From Paragordius varius (lineage: Eukaryota > Nematomorpha), in assembly GCA_964247055.1 (NCBI GenBank), contig OZ176051.1, positions 744,001 through 808,000 of the forward strand: 64,000 nt of DNA. The letters are read 5' to 3'. Within the stretch, counting starts at the first letter, position 1. The number at the start of each line of letters is the position of its first letter. Positions 38,641-52,100 of the stretch are shown here, one piece after another. The translations under genes and the position numbers were made by a program. The notes under the pieces were generated by a model. That model was not told the origin of the DNA. It saw nothing but the letters and a program-made list of their open reading frames with translations, and did not search any database.

Positions 38641-41600
38641 AATACTCAAGTTAAACTTTGTCCTTAAAAATCGGATATTGGTCACCGGTGAACAAAATTA
38701 TTTTATTTACATTCTCTTGGTAAGACTACATAAATAATAAAAAAATAGTTTGACAAACTCTTTCATATCCGATTTTTACAACGATACTTTAAAAATTAAT
38801 GTATTAAACTAGTCGCATCAATACTCAAGTTAAACTTTGTCCTTAAAAATCGGATATTGTTCACCGGTGAACAAAATTGTTTTTTATACATTCTCTTAGT
38901 AAGACTACATCAAAATATAGAGATAGTTTGGCAAACTCTTTCATATCCGATTTTTATAACGATACTTTAAAAATTAATGTATAAAACTAGTCGCATCAAT
39001 ACTCAAGTTAAACTTTATCCTTAAAAATCGGATATTGGTCACCGGTGAACAAAATAATTTTTTATACATTCTCTTAGTAAGACTACACATAAAAATATAG
39101 AGATAGTTTGACAAACTCTTTCATATCCGATTTTTACAACGATACTTTAAAAATTATGGTATTAAACCAGTCGCATCAAAACTCAAGTTAAACTTTGTCC
39201 TTAAAAATCGGATATTGGTCATCGGTGAATAAAATTATTTTTTATACATTCTCTTAGTAAGACTACATCAAAATATAGAGATAGTTTGACAAACTCTTTC
39301 ATATCCGATTTTTACAACGATACTTTAAAAATTAATATATAAAACTAGTCGCATCAATACTCAAGTTAAACTATGTCCTTAAAAATCGGATATGGGTCAC
39401 CGGTGAACAAAATTATTTTTTATACATTCTCTTAGTAAGACTACATCAAAATATAGAGATAGTTTGACAAACTCTTTCATATCCGATTTTTACAACGATA
39501 CTTTAAAAATTAATGTGTTAAACTAGTCGCATCAATACTCAAGTTAAACTTTGTCCTTAAAAATCGGATATTGGTCACCGGTGAACAAAATTATTTTTTA
39601 TACATTCTCTTGGTAAGACTACATCAAAATATAGAGATAGTTTGACAAATTCTTTCATATCCGATTTTTACAACGATACTTTACAAATTAATGTATTAAA
39701 CTAGTCGTATCAATAAATCGCATCAATACTCAAGTTAAACTTTTTCCTTAAAAATCGGATATTGGTCACCGGTGAACAAAATTATTTTTTATTCATTCTC
39801 TTAGTAGGACTACATCAAAATATAGAGATAGTTTGGCAAACTCTTTCATATCCGATTTTTACAACGATACTTTAAAAATTAATGTATAAAACTAGTCGCA
39901 TCAATACTCAAGTTAAACTTTGTCCTTAAAAATCTGATATTGGTCACCGGTGAACAAAATTATTTTATTTACATTCTCTTGGTAAGACTACATCAATAAT
40001 AAAAAAATAGTTTGACAAACTCTTTCATATCCGATTTTTACAACGATACTTTAAAAATTAATGTATTAAACTAGTCGCATCAATACTCAAGTTAAACTTA
40101 TGTCCTTAAAAATCGGATATTGGTCACCGGTGAACAAAATTATTTTTTATACATTCTCTTAGTAACACTACATCAAAATATAGAGATAGTTTGACAAACT
40201 CTTTCATATCCGATTTTTACAACGATACTTTAATTAATGTATAAAACTAGTCGCATCAATACTCAAGTTAACGTTGTCCTTAAAAATCGGATATTGGTCA
40301 CCGGTGAACAAAATTATTTTTTATACATTCTCTTAGTAAGACTACATCAAAATATAGATATAGTTTGACAAACTCTTTCATATCCGATTTTTACAACGAT
40401 TCTTTAAAAATTAATATATAAAACTAGTCGCATCAATACTCAAGCTAAACTTTGTCCTTAAAAATCGGATATTGGTCACCGGTGAACAAAATTATTTTTT
40501 ATACATTCTCTTAGTAAGACTACATCAAAATATGGAGATAGTTTGACAAACTCTTTCATATCCGATTTTTACAACGATACTTTAAAAATTATGGTATTAA
40601 ACCAGTCGCATCAATACTCAAGTTAAACTTTGTCCTTAAAAATCGGATATTGGTCACCTGTGAACAAAATTATTTTTTATACATTCTCTTAGTAAGACTA
40701 CATCAAAATATAGAGATAGTTTGACAAACTCTTTCATATCCGATTTTTACAACGATACTTTAAAAATTAATGTGTTAAACTAGTCGCATCCATACTCAAG
40801 TTAAACTTTGTCCTTAAAAATCGGATATTGGTCACCGGTGAACAAAATTATTTTTTATACATTCTCTTAGTAAGACTACATCAAAATATAGAGATAGTTT
40901 GACAAACTCTTTCATATCCGATTTTTACAACGATACTTTAAAAATTATGGTATTAAACCAGTCGCATCAATATTCAAGTTAAACTTTGTCCTTAAAAATC
41001 GGATATTGATCACCGGTGAACAAAATTATTTTTTATACATTCTCTTAGTAAGACTACATCAAAATATAGAGATAGTTTGACAAATTCTTTCATATCCGAT
41101 TTTTACAACGATACTTTAAAAATTAATGTGTTAAACTAGTCGCATCAATACTCAAGTTAAACTTTGTCCTTAAAAATCGGATATTGGTCACCGGTGAACA
41201 AAATTATTTTTTATACATTCTCTTAGTAAGACTACATCAAAATATAGAGATAGTTTGACAAATTCTTTCATATCCGATTTTTACAACGATACTTTACAAA
41301 TTAATGTATTAAACTAGTCGTATCAATAAATCGCATCAATACTCAAGTTAAACTTTTTCCTTAAAAATCGGATATTGGTCACCGGTGAACAAAATTATTT
41401 TTTATTCATTCTCTTAGTAGGCCTACATCAAAATATAGAGATAGTTTGGCAAACTCTTTCATATCCGATTTTTACAACGATACTTTAAAAATTAATGTAT
41501 AAAACTAGTCGCATCAATACTCAAGTTAAACTTTGTCCTTAAAAATCGGATATTGGTCACCGGTGAACAAAATTATTTTATTTACATTCTCTTGGTAAGA

Positions 41601-44350
41601 CTACATCAATAATAAAAAAATAGTTTGACAAACTCTTTCATATCCGATTTTTACAACGATACTTTAAAAATTAATGTATTAAACTAGTCGCATCAATACT
41701 CAAGTTAAACTTATGTCCTTAAAAATCGGATATTGGTCACCGGTGAACAAAATTATTTTTTATACATTCTCTTAGTAACACTACATCAAAATATAGAGAT
41801 AGTTTGACAAACTCTTTCATATCCGATTTTTACAACGATACTTTAATTAATGTATAAAACTAGTCGCATCAATACTCAAGTTAACGTTGTCCTTAAAAAT
41901 CGGATATTGGTCACCGGTGAACAAAATTATTTTTTATACATTCTCTTAGTAAGACTACATCAAAATATAGAGATAGTTTGACAAACTCTTTCATATCCGA
42001 TTTTTACAACGATTCTTTAAAAATTAATATATAAAACTAGTCGCATCAATACTCAAGCTAAACTTTGTCCTTAAAAATCGGATATTGGTCACCGGTGAAC
42101 AAAATTATTTTTTATACATTCTCTTAGTAAGACTACATCAAAATATGGAGATAGTTTGACAAACTCTTTCATATCCGATTTTTACAACGATACTTTAAAA
42201 ATTATGGTATTAAACCAGTCGCATCAATACTCAAGTTAAACTTTGTCCTTAAAAATCGGATATTGGTCACCTGTGAACAAAATTATTTTTTATACATTCT
42301 CTTAGTAAGACTACATCAAAATATAGAGATAGTTTGACAAACTCTTTCATATCCGATTTTTACAACGATACTTTAAAAATTAATGTGTTAAACTAGTCGC
42401 ATCCATACTCAAGTTAAACTTTGTCCTTAAAAATCGGATATTGGTCACCGGTGAACAAAATTATTTTTTATACATTCTCTTAGTAAGACTACATCAAAAT
42501 ATAGAGATAGTTTGACAAACTCTTTCATATCCGATTTTTACAACGATACTTTAAAAATTATGGTATTAAACCAGTCGCATCAATATTCAAGTTAAACTTT
42601 GTCCTTAAAAATCGGATATTGATCACCGGTGAACAAAATTATTTTTTATACATTCTCTTAGTAAGACTACATCAAAATATAGAGATAGTTTGACAAATTC
42701 TTTCATATCCGATTTTTACAACGATACTTTACAAATTAATGTATTAAACTAGTCGTATCAATAAATCGCATCAATACTCAAGTTAAACTTTTTCCTTAAA
42801 AATCGGATATTGGTCACCGGTGAACAAAATTATTTTTTATTCATTCTCTTAGTAGGACTACATCAAAATATAGAGATAGTTTGGCAAACTCTTTCATATC
42901 CGATTTTTACAACGATACTTTAAAAATTAATGTATAAAACTAGTCGCATCAATACTCAAGTTAAACTTTGTCCTTAAAAATCGGATATTGGTCACCGGTG
43001 AACAAAATTATTTTATTTACATTCTCTTGGTAAGACTACATCAATAATAAAAAAATAGTTTGACAAACTCTTATATATCCGATTTTTACAACGATACTTT
43101 AAAAATTAATGTATTAAACTAGTCGCATCAATACTCAAGTTAAACTTATGTCCTTAAAAATCGGATATTGGTCACCGGTGAACAAAATTATTTTTTATAC
43201 ATTCTCTTAGTAACACTACATCAAAATATAGAGATAGTTTGACAAACTCTTTCATATCCGATTTTTACAACGATACTTTAAAAATTAATGTATAAAACTA
43301 GTCGCATCAATACTCAAGTTAACGTTGTCCTTAAAAATCGGATATTGGTCACCGGTGAACAAAATAATTTTTTATACATTCTCTTAGTAAGACTACATCA
43401 AAATATAGAGATAGTTTGACAAACTCTTTCATATCCGATTTTTACAACGATTCTTTAAAAATTAATATATAAAACTAGTCGCATCAATACTCAAGCTAAA
43501 CTTTGTCCTTAAAAATCGGATATTGGTCACCGGTGAACAAAATTATTTTTTATACATTCTCTTAGTAAGACTACATCAAAATATGGAGATAGTTTGACAA
43601 ACTCTTTCATATCCGATTTTTACAACGATACTTTAAAAATTATGGTATTAAACCAGTCGCATCAATACTCAAGTTAAACTTTGTCCTTAAAAATCGGATA
43701 TTGGTCACCTGTGAACAAAATTATTTTTTATACATTCTCTTAGTAAGACTACATCAAAATATAGAGATAGTTTGACAAACTCTTTCATATCCGATTTTTA
43801 CAACGATACTTTAAAAATTAATGTGTTAAACTAGTCGCATCCATACTCAAGTTAAACTTTGTCCTTAAAAATCGGATATTGGTCACCGGTGAACAAAATT
43901 ATTTTTTATACATTCTCTTAGTAAGACTACATCAAAATATAGAGATAGTTTGACAAACTCTTTCATATCCGATTTTTACAACGATACTTTAAAAATTAGG
44001 GTATTAAACCAGTCGCATCAATATTCAAGTTAAACTTTGTCCTTAAAAATCGGATATTGATCACCGGTGAACAAAATTATTTTTTATACATTCTCTTAGT
44101 AAGACTACATCAAAATATAGAGATAGTTTGACAAACTCTTTCATATCCGATTTTTACAACGATACTTTAAAAATTAATGTGTTAAACTAGTCGCATCCAT
44201 ACTCAAGTTAAACTTTGTCCTTAAAAATCGGATATTGGTCACCGGTGAACAAAATTATTTTTTATACATTCTCTTAGTAAGACTACATCAAAATATAGAG
44301 ATAGTTTGACAAACTCTTTCATATCCGATTTTTACAACGATACTTTAAAA
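38640..44350 (+). repeat. HOR units of 1613 and 1435 bp (9 and 8 monomers)
   Basis: The marker CTTTACAAATTAATG recurs at 39681, 41294 and 42729 (spacings 1613 and 1435), and TATGGAGATAG at 40531, 42144 and 43582 (1613 and 1438). The shorter spacing is one 178-bp monomer less than the longer. Shared oddities of the units are TTATTCATTCTC, TAACACTACATC, TTAACGTTGTCC, AACGATTCTTTAAAAATT and GGTCACCTGTGAAC. The CTTTAATTAATG deletion (3 bases) is shared by the first two units and absent from the third. Confidence 0.88.
39135..41100 (+). repeat. Block duplicated 17.6 kb away, copy 1
   Basis: Five markers match 56.75-58.7 kb at a constant distance of 17620 bp, then 17622 bp: TCGCATCAAAACTC (39171), GGTCATCGGTG (39221), AACTATGTCC (39371), TTATTCATTCTC (39791) and TATGGAGATAG (40531). 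The 2-bp step is explained by a 1-bp insertion (AACTTATGTCC) and a 3-bp deletion (CTTTAATTAATG) present only in this copy. Confidence 0.87.
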
Positions 44351-44534
44351 ATTATGGTATTAAACCAGTCGCATCAATATTCAAGTTAAACTTTGTCCTT
44401 AAAAATCGGATATTGATCACCGGTGAACAAAACTATTTTTTATACATTCTCTTAGTAAGACTACATCAAAATATAGAGATAATTTGACAAACTCTTTCAT
44501 ATCCGATTTTTACAACGATACTTTAAAAATAAAT

Positions 44535-45790
44535 GTATATAACTAGGCGTATCAATAAATCGCATCAATACTCAAGTTAAACTTTGTCCTTAAAAATCGA
44601 ATATTGGTCAACGGTGAACAAAATTATTTTTTATACATTCTCTTAGGACTACATCAAAATATAGAAATAGTTTGACAAACTCTTTCATATGCGATTTTTA
44701 CAACGATACTTTAAAAATTAATGTGTTAAACTAGTCGCATCCATACTCAAGTTAAACTTTGTCCTTAAAAATCGGATATTGGTCACCGGTGAACAAAATT
44801 ATTTTTTATACATTCTCTTAGTAAGACTACATCAAAATATAGAGATAGTTTGACAAACTCTTTCATATCCGATTTTTACAACGATACTTTAAAAATTATG
44901 GTATTAAACCAGTCGCATCAATACTCAAGTTAAACTTTGTCCTTAAAAATCGGATATTGGTCACCTGTGAACAAAATTATTTTTTATACATTCTCTTAGT
45001 AAGACTACATCAAAATATAGAGATAGTTTGACAAACTCTTTCATATCCGATTTTTACAACGATACTTTAAAAATTAATGTGTTAAACTAGTCGCATCCAT
45101 ACTCAAGTTAAACTTTGTCCTTAAAAATCGGATATTGGTCACCGGTGAACAAAATTATTTTTTATACATTCTCTTAGTAAGACTACATCAAAATATAGAG
45201 ATAGTTTGACAAACTCTTTCATATCCGATTTTTACAACGATACTTTAAAAATTAGGGTATTAAACCAGTCGCATCAATATTCAAGTTAAACTTTGTCCTT
45301 AAAAATCGGATATTGATCACCGGTGAACAAAATTATTTTTTATACATTCTCTTAGTAAGACTACATCAAAATATAGAGATAGTTTGACAAACTCTTTCAT
45401 ATCCGATTTTTACAACGATACTTTAAAAATTAATGTGTTAAACTAGTCGCATCCATACTCAAGTTAAACTTTGTCCTTAAAAATCGGATATTGGTCACCG
45501 GTGAACAAAATTATTTTTTATACATTCTCTTAGTAAGACTACATCAAAATATAGAGATAGTTTGACAAACTCTTTCATATCCGATTTTTACAACGATACT
45601 TTAAAAATTATGGTATTAAACCAGTCGCATCAATATTCAAGTTAAACTTTGTCCTTAAAAATCGGATATTGATCACCGGTGAACAAAACTATTTTTTATA
45701 CATTCTCTTAGTAAGACTACATCAAAATATAGAGATAATTTGACAAACTCTTTCATATCCGATTTTTACAACGATACTTTAAAAATAAAT
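44535..45790 (+). repeat. Seven-monomer X unit (1256 bp)
   Basis: This unit is an X type with one extra pair of monomers: anchor, then GTGTTAAACTAG and ATGGTATTAAACCAG types alternating three times. The first ATGG monomer carries the GGTCACCTGTGAAC form used at 40-43 kb, and the second reads AGGGTATTAAACC. It bridges the 40-44 kb HOR and the 900-bp HOR. Confidence 0.82.
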
Positions 45791-46021
45791 GTATATAACT
45801 AGGCGTATCAATAAATCGCATCAATACTCAAGTTAAACTTTGTCCTTAAAAATCGAATATTGGTCAACGGTGAACAAAATTATTTTTTATACATTCTCTT
45901 AGGACTACATCAAAATATAGAAATAGTTTGACAAACTCTTTCATATGCGATTTTTACAACGATACTTTAAAAATTAATGTGTTAAACTAGTCGCATCCAT
46001 ACTCAAGTTAAACTTTGTCCT

Positions 46022-46134
46022 TAAAAATCGGATATTGGTCACCGGTGAACAAAATTATTTTTTATACATTCTCTTAGTAAGACTACATCAAAATATAGAG
46101 ATAGTTTGACAAACTCTTTCATATCCGATTTTTA
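46022..46134. repeat. 14-bp inverted repeat within each monomer (example)
   Basis: TAAAAATCGGATAT at 46022-46035 is the exact reverse complement of ATATCCGATTTTTA at 46121-46134. The arms are separated by 85 bp inside the unit and by 65 bp across to the next unit's left arm, so an array of such units could pair either way. The pair is present in most monomers. Some subtypes carry one change in an arm (CGAATAT on the left, ATATGCG on the right). Family knowledge: short dyad symmetries have been reported as enriched in centromeric satellites that lack CENP-B boxes. A role here is inference. Confidence 0.85.
46104..46114. repeat. GTTTGACAAAC odd-centre palindrome (example)
   Basis: GTTTG and CAAAC are reverse complements around one central base. 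The centre is A in most monomers and G (GTTTGGCAAAC) in a large subtype that also tends to carry TTAGTAGGACTAC upstream, so the two changes travel together. It lies 6 bp before the right arm of the 14-bp inverted repeat. Confidence 0.75.
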
Positions 46135-49100
46135 CAACGATACTTTAAAAATTATGGTATTAAACCAGTCGCATCAATATTCAAGTTAAACTTTGTCCTT
46201 AAAAATCGGATATTGATCACCGGTGAACAAAATTATTTTTTATACATTCTCTTAGTAAGACTACATCAAAATATAGAGATAGTTTGACAAACTCTTTCAT
46301 ATCCGATTTTTACAACGATACTTTAAAAATTAATGTGTTAAACTAGTCGCATCCATACTCAAGTTAAACTTTGTCCTTAAAAATCGGATATTGGTCACCG
46401 GTGAACAAAATTATTTTTTATACATTCTCTTAGTAAGACTACATCAAAATATAGAGATAGTTTGACAAACTCTTTCATATCCGATTTTTACAACGATACT
46501 TTAAAAATTATGGTATTAAACCAGTCGCATCAATATTCAAGTTAAACTTTGTCCTTAAAAATCGGATATTGATCACCGGTGAACAAAACTATTTTTTATA
46601 CATTCTCTTAGTAAGACTACATCAAAATATAGAGATAATTTGACAAACTCTTTCATATCCGATTTTTACAACGATACTTTAAAAATAAATGTATATAACT
46701 AGGCGTATCAATAAATCGCATCAATACTCAAGTTAAACTTTGTCCTTAAAAATCGAATATTGGTCAACGGTGAACAAAATTATTTTTTATACATTCTCTT
46801 AGGACTACATCAAAATATAGAAATAGTTTGACAAACTCTTTCATATGCGATTTTTACAACGATACTTTAAAAATTAATGTATTAAACTAGTCGCATCAAT
46901 ACTCAAGCTAAACATTGTCCTTAAAAATCGGATATTGGTCACCGGTGAACAAAATTATTTTTTATACATTCTCTTAGTAAGACTACATCAAAATATAGAG
47001 ATAGTTTGACAAACTCTTTCATATCCGATTTTTACAACGATACTTTAAAAATTAATGTATAAAACTAGTCGCATCAATACTCAAGTTAACCTTTGTCCTT
47101 AAAAATCGGATATTGGTCACCGGTGAACAAAATTATTTTTTATACATTCTCTTAGTAAGACTACATCAAAATATAGAGATAGTTTGACAAACTCTTTCAT
47201 ATCCGATTTTTACAACTATACTTTAAAAATTAGGGTATTAAACCAGTCGCATCAATATTCAAGTTAAACTTTGTCCTTAAAAATCGGATATTGATCACCG
47301 GTGAACAAAATTATTTTTTATACATTCTCTTAGTAAGACTACATCAAAATATAGAGATAGTTTGACAAACTCTTTCATATCCGATTTTTACAACGATACT
47401 TTAAAAATTATGGTATTAAACCAGTCGCATCAATATTCAAGTTAAACTTTGTCCTTAAAAATCGGATATTGATCACCGGTGAACAAAACTATTTTTTATA
47501 CATTCTCTTAGTAAGACTACATCAAAATATAGAGATAATTTGACAAACTCTTTCATATCCGATTTTTACAACGATACTTTAAAAATAAATGTATATAACT
47601 AGGCGTATCAATAAATCGCATCAATACTCAAGTTAAACTTTGTCCTTAAAAATCGAATATTGGTCAACGGTGAACAAAATTATTTTTTATACATTCTCTT
47701 AGGACTACATCAAAATATAGAAATAGTTTGACAAACTCTTTCATATGCGATTTTTACAACGATACTTTAAAAATTAATGTGTTAAACTAGTCGCATCCAT
47801 ACTCAAGTTAAACTTTGTCCTTAAAAATCGGATATTGGTCACCGGTGAACAAAATTATTTTTTATACATTCTCTTAGTAAGACTACATCAAAATATAGAG
47901 ATAGTTTGACAAACTCTTTCATATCCGATTTTTACAACGATACTTTAAAAATTATGGTATTAAACCAGTCGCATCAATATTCAAGTTAAACTTTGTCCTT
48001 AAAAATCGGATATTGATCACCGGTGAACAAAATTATTTTTTATACATTCTCTTAGTAAGACTACATCAAAATATAGAGATAGTTTGACAAACTCTTTCAT
48101 ATCCGATTTTTACAACGATACTTTAAAAATTAATGTGTTAAACTAGTCGCATCCATACTCAAGTTAAACTTTGTCCTTAAAAATCGGATATTGGTCACCG
48201 GTGAACAAAATTATTTTTTATACATTCTCTTAGTAAGACTACATCAAAATATAGAGATAGTTTGACAAACTCTTTCATATCCGATTTTTACAACGATACT
48301 TTAAAAATTATGGTATTAAACCAGTCGCATCAATATAGAAGTTAAACTTTGTCCTTAAAAATCGGATATTGATCACCGGTGAACAAAACTATTTTTTATA
48401 CATTCTCTTAGTAAGACTACATCAAAATATAGAGATAATTTGACAAACTCTTTCATATCCGATTTTTACAACGATACTTTAAAAATAAATGTATATAACT
48501 AGGCGTATCAATAAATCGCATCAATACTCAAGTTAAACTTTGTCCTTAAAAATCGAATATTGGTCAACGGTGAACAAAATTATTTTTTATACATTCTCTT
48601 AGGACTACATCAAAATATAGAAATAGTTTGACAAACTCTTTCATATGCGATTTTTACAACGATACTTTAAAAATTAATGTATTAAACTAGTCGCATCAAT
48701 ACTCAAGCTAAACATTGTCCTTAAAAATCGGATATTGGTCACCGGTGAACAAAATTATTTTTTATACATTCTCTTAGTAAGACTACATCAAAATATAGAG
48801 ATAGTTTGACAAACTCTTTCATATCCGATTTTTACAACGATACTTTAAAAATTAATGTATAAAACTAGTCGCATCAATACTCAAGTTAACCTTTGTCCTT
48901 AAAAATCGGATATTGGTCACCGGTGAACAAAATTATTTTTTATACATTCTCTTAGTAACACTACATCACAATATAGAGATAGTTTGACAAACTCTTTCAT
49001 ATCCGATTTTTACAACGATACTTTAAAAATTAATGTATAAAACTAGTCGCATCAATACTCAAGTTAACCTTTGTCCTTAAAAATCGGATATTGGTCACCG

Positions 49101-52100
49101 GTGAACAAAATTATTTTTTATACATTCTCTTAGTAAGACTACATCAAAATATAGAGATAGTTTGACAAACTCTTTCATATCCGATTTTTACAACGATACT
49201 TTAAAAATTAATGTGTTAAACTAGTCGCATCCATACTCAAGTTAAACTTTGTCCTTAAAAATCGGATATTGGTCACCGGTGAACAAAATTATTTTTTATA
49301 CATTCTCTTAGTAAGACTACATCAAAATATAGAGATAGTTTGACAAACTCTTTCATATCCGATTTTTACAACGATACTTTAAAAATTATGGTATTAAACC
49401 AGTCGCATCAATATTCAAGTTAAACTTTGTCCTTAAAAATCGGATATTGATCACCGGTGAACAAAACTATTTTTTATACATTCTCTTAGTAAGACTACAT
49501 CAAAATATAGAGATAATTTGACAAACTCTTTCATATCCGATTTTTACAACGATACTTTAAAAATAAATGTATATAACTAGGCGTATCAATAAATCGCATC
49601 AATACTCAAGTTAAACTTTGTCCTTAAAAATCGAATATTGGTCAACGGTGAACAAAATTATTTTTTATACATTCTCTTAGGACTACATCAAAATATAGAA
49701 ATAGTTTGACAAACTCTTTCATATGCGATTTTTACAACGATACTTTAAAAATTAATGTGTTAAACTAGTCGCATCCATACTCAAGTTAAACTTTGTCCTT
49801 AAAAATCGGATATTGGTCACCGGTGAACAAAATTATTTTTTATACATTCTCTTAGTAAGACTACATCAAAATATAGAGATAGTTTGACAAACTCTTTCAT
49901 ATCCGATTTTTACAACGATACTTTAAAAATTATGGTATTAAACCAGTCGCATCAATATTCAAGTTAAACTTTGTCCTTAAAAATCGGATATTGATCACCG
50001 GTGAACAAAATTATTTTTTATACATTCTCTTAGTAAGACTACATCAAAATATAGAGATAGTTTGACAAACTCTTTCATATCCGATTTTTACAACGATACT
50101 TTAAAAATTAATGTGTTAAACTAGTCGCATCCATACTCAAGTTAAACTTTGTCCTTAAAAATCGGATATTGGTCACCGGTGAACAAAATTATTTTTTATA
50201 CATTCTCTTAGTAAGACTACATCAAAATATAGAGATAGTTTGACAAACTCTTTCATATCCGATTTTTACAACGATACTTTAAAAATTATGGTATTAAACC
50301 AGTCGCATCAATATTCAAGTTAAACTTTGTCCTTAAAAATCGGATATTGATCACCGGTGAACAAAACTATTTTTTATACATTCTCTTAGTAAGACTACAT
50401 CAAAATATAGAGATAATTTGACAAACTCTTTCATATCCGATTTTTACAACGATACTTTAAAAATAAATGTATATAACTAGGCGTATCAATAAATCGCATC
50501 AATACTCAAGTTAAACTTTGTCCTTAAAAATCGAATATTGGTCAACGGTGAACAAAATTATTTTTTATACATTCTCTTAGGACTACATCAAAATATAGAA
50601 ATAGTTTGACAAACTCTTTCATATGCGATTTTTACAACGATACTTTAAAAATTAATGTATTAAACTAGTCGCATCAATACTCAAGCTAAACATTGTCCTT
50701 AAAAATCGGATATTGGTCACCGGTGAACAAAATTATTTTTTATACATTCTCTTAGTAAGACTACATCAAAATATAGAGATAGTTTGACAAACTCTTTCAT
50801 ATCCGATTTTTACAACGATACTTTAAAAATTAATGTATAAAACTAGTCGCATCAATACTCAAGTTAACCTTTGTCCTTAAAAATCGGATATTGGTCACCG
50901 GTGAACAAAATTATTTTTTATACATTCTCTTAGTAACACTACATCACAATATAGAGATAGTTTGACAAACTCTTTCATATCCGATTTTTACAACGATACT
51001 TTAAAAATTAATGTATAAAACTAGTCGCATCAATACTCAAGTTAACCTTTGTCCTTAAAAATCGGATATTGGTCACCGGTGAACAAAATTATTTTTTATA
51101 CATTCTCTTAGTAAGACTACATCAAAATATAGAGATAGTTTGACAAACTCTTTCATATCCGATTTTTACAACGATACTTTAAAAATTAATGTGTTAAACT
51201 AGTCGCATCCATACTCAAGTTAAACTTTGTCCTTAAAAATCGGATTTTGGTCACCGGTGAACAAAATTATTTTTTATACATTCTCTTAGTAAGACTACAT
51301 CAAAATATAGAGATAGTTTGACAAACTCTTTCATATCCGATTTTTACAACGATACTTTAAAAATTATGGTATTAAACCAGTCGCATCAATATTCAAGTTA
51401 AACTTTGTCCTTAAAAATCGGATATTGATCACCGGTGAACAAAACTATTTTTTATACATTCTCTTAGTAAGACTACATCAAAATATAGAGATAATTTGAC
51501 AAACTCTTTCATATCCGATTTTTACAACGATACTTTAAAAATAAATGTATAAAACTAGGCGTATCAATAAATCGCATCAATACTCAAGTTAAACTTTGTC
51601 CTTAAAAATCGAATATTGGTCACCGGTGAACAAAATTATTTTTTATACATTCTCTTAGGACTACATCAAAATATAGAAATAGTTTGACAAACTCTTTCAT
51701 ATGCGATTTTTACAACGATACTTTAAAAATTAATGTATAAAACTAGTCGCATCAATACTCAAGCTAAACTTTGTCCTTAAAAATCGGATATTGGTCACCG
51801 GTGAACAAAATTATTTTTTATACATTCTCTTAGTAAGACTACATCAAAATATAGAGATAGTTTGACAAACTCTTTCATATCCGATTTTTACAACGATACT
51901 TTAAAAATTAATGTGTTAAACTAGTCGCATCCATACTCAAGTTAAACTTTGTCCTTAAAAATCGGATATTGATCACCGGTGAACAAAATTATTTTTTATA
52001 CATTCTCTTAGTAAGACTACATCAAAATATAGAGATAGTTTGACAAACTCTTTCATATCCGATTTTTACAACGATACTTTAAAAATTAATGTGTTAAACT

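Larger units (their letters stand above)
46022..46199 (+). repeat. Representative 178-bp monomer
   Basis: A clean example of the basic unit, phased to start at the left inverted-repeat arm. In order: left arm (46022-46035), ACCGGT palindrome (46039-46048), A/T-rich stretch with TTATTTTTTATACATTC, CTCTTAGTAAGACTACATC, AATATAGAGATAG, the GTTTGACAAAC dyad (46104-46114), CTTTC, right arm (46121-46134), CAACGATACTTTAAAAATT, then a variable segment. That segment reads ATGTATAAAACTAG, ATGTATTAAACTAG, ATGTGTTAAACTAG or ATGGTATTAAACCAG in different monomers and is the main subtype marker. It is followed by TCGCATCAATACTCAAG and TTAAACTTTGTCC. There are five CpG sites per unit. Confidence 0.95.

Noticed and set aside
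46134-46170. Promoter: TATAAAA in ATGTATAAAACTAG as a TATA box
   Set aside because: It is present in only one subtype (others read GTATTAAAC, GTGTTAAAC or GGTATTAAACC), the DNA is very AT-rich, and nothing else suggests an initiation site. Satellite transcription is possible but not supported here.
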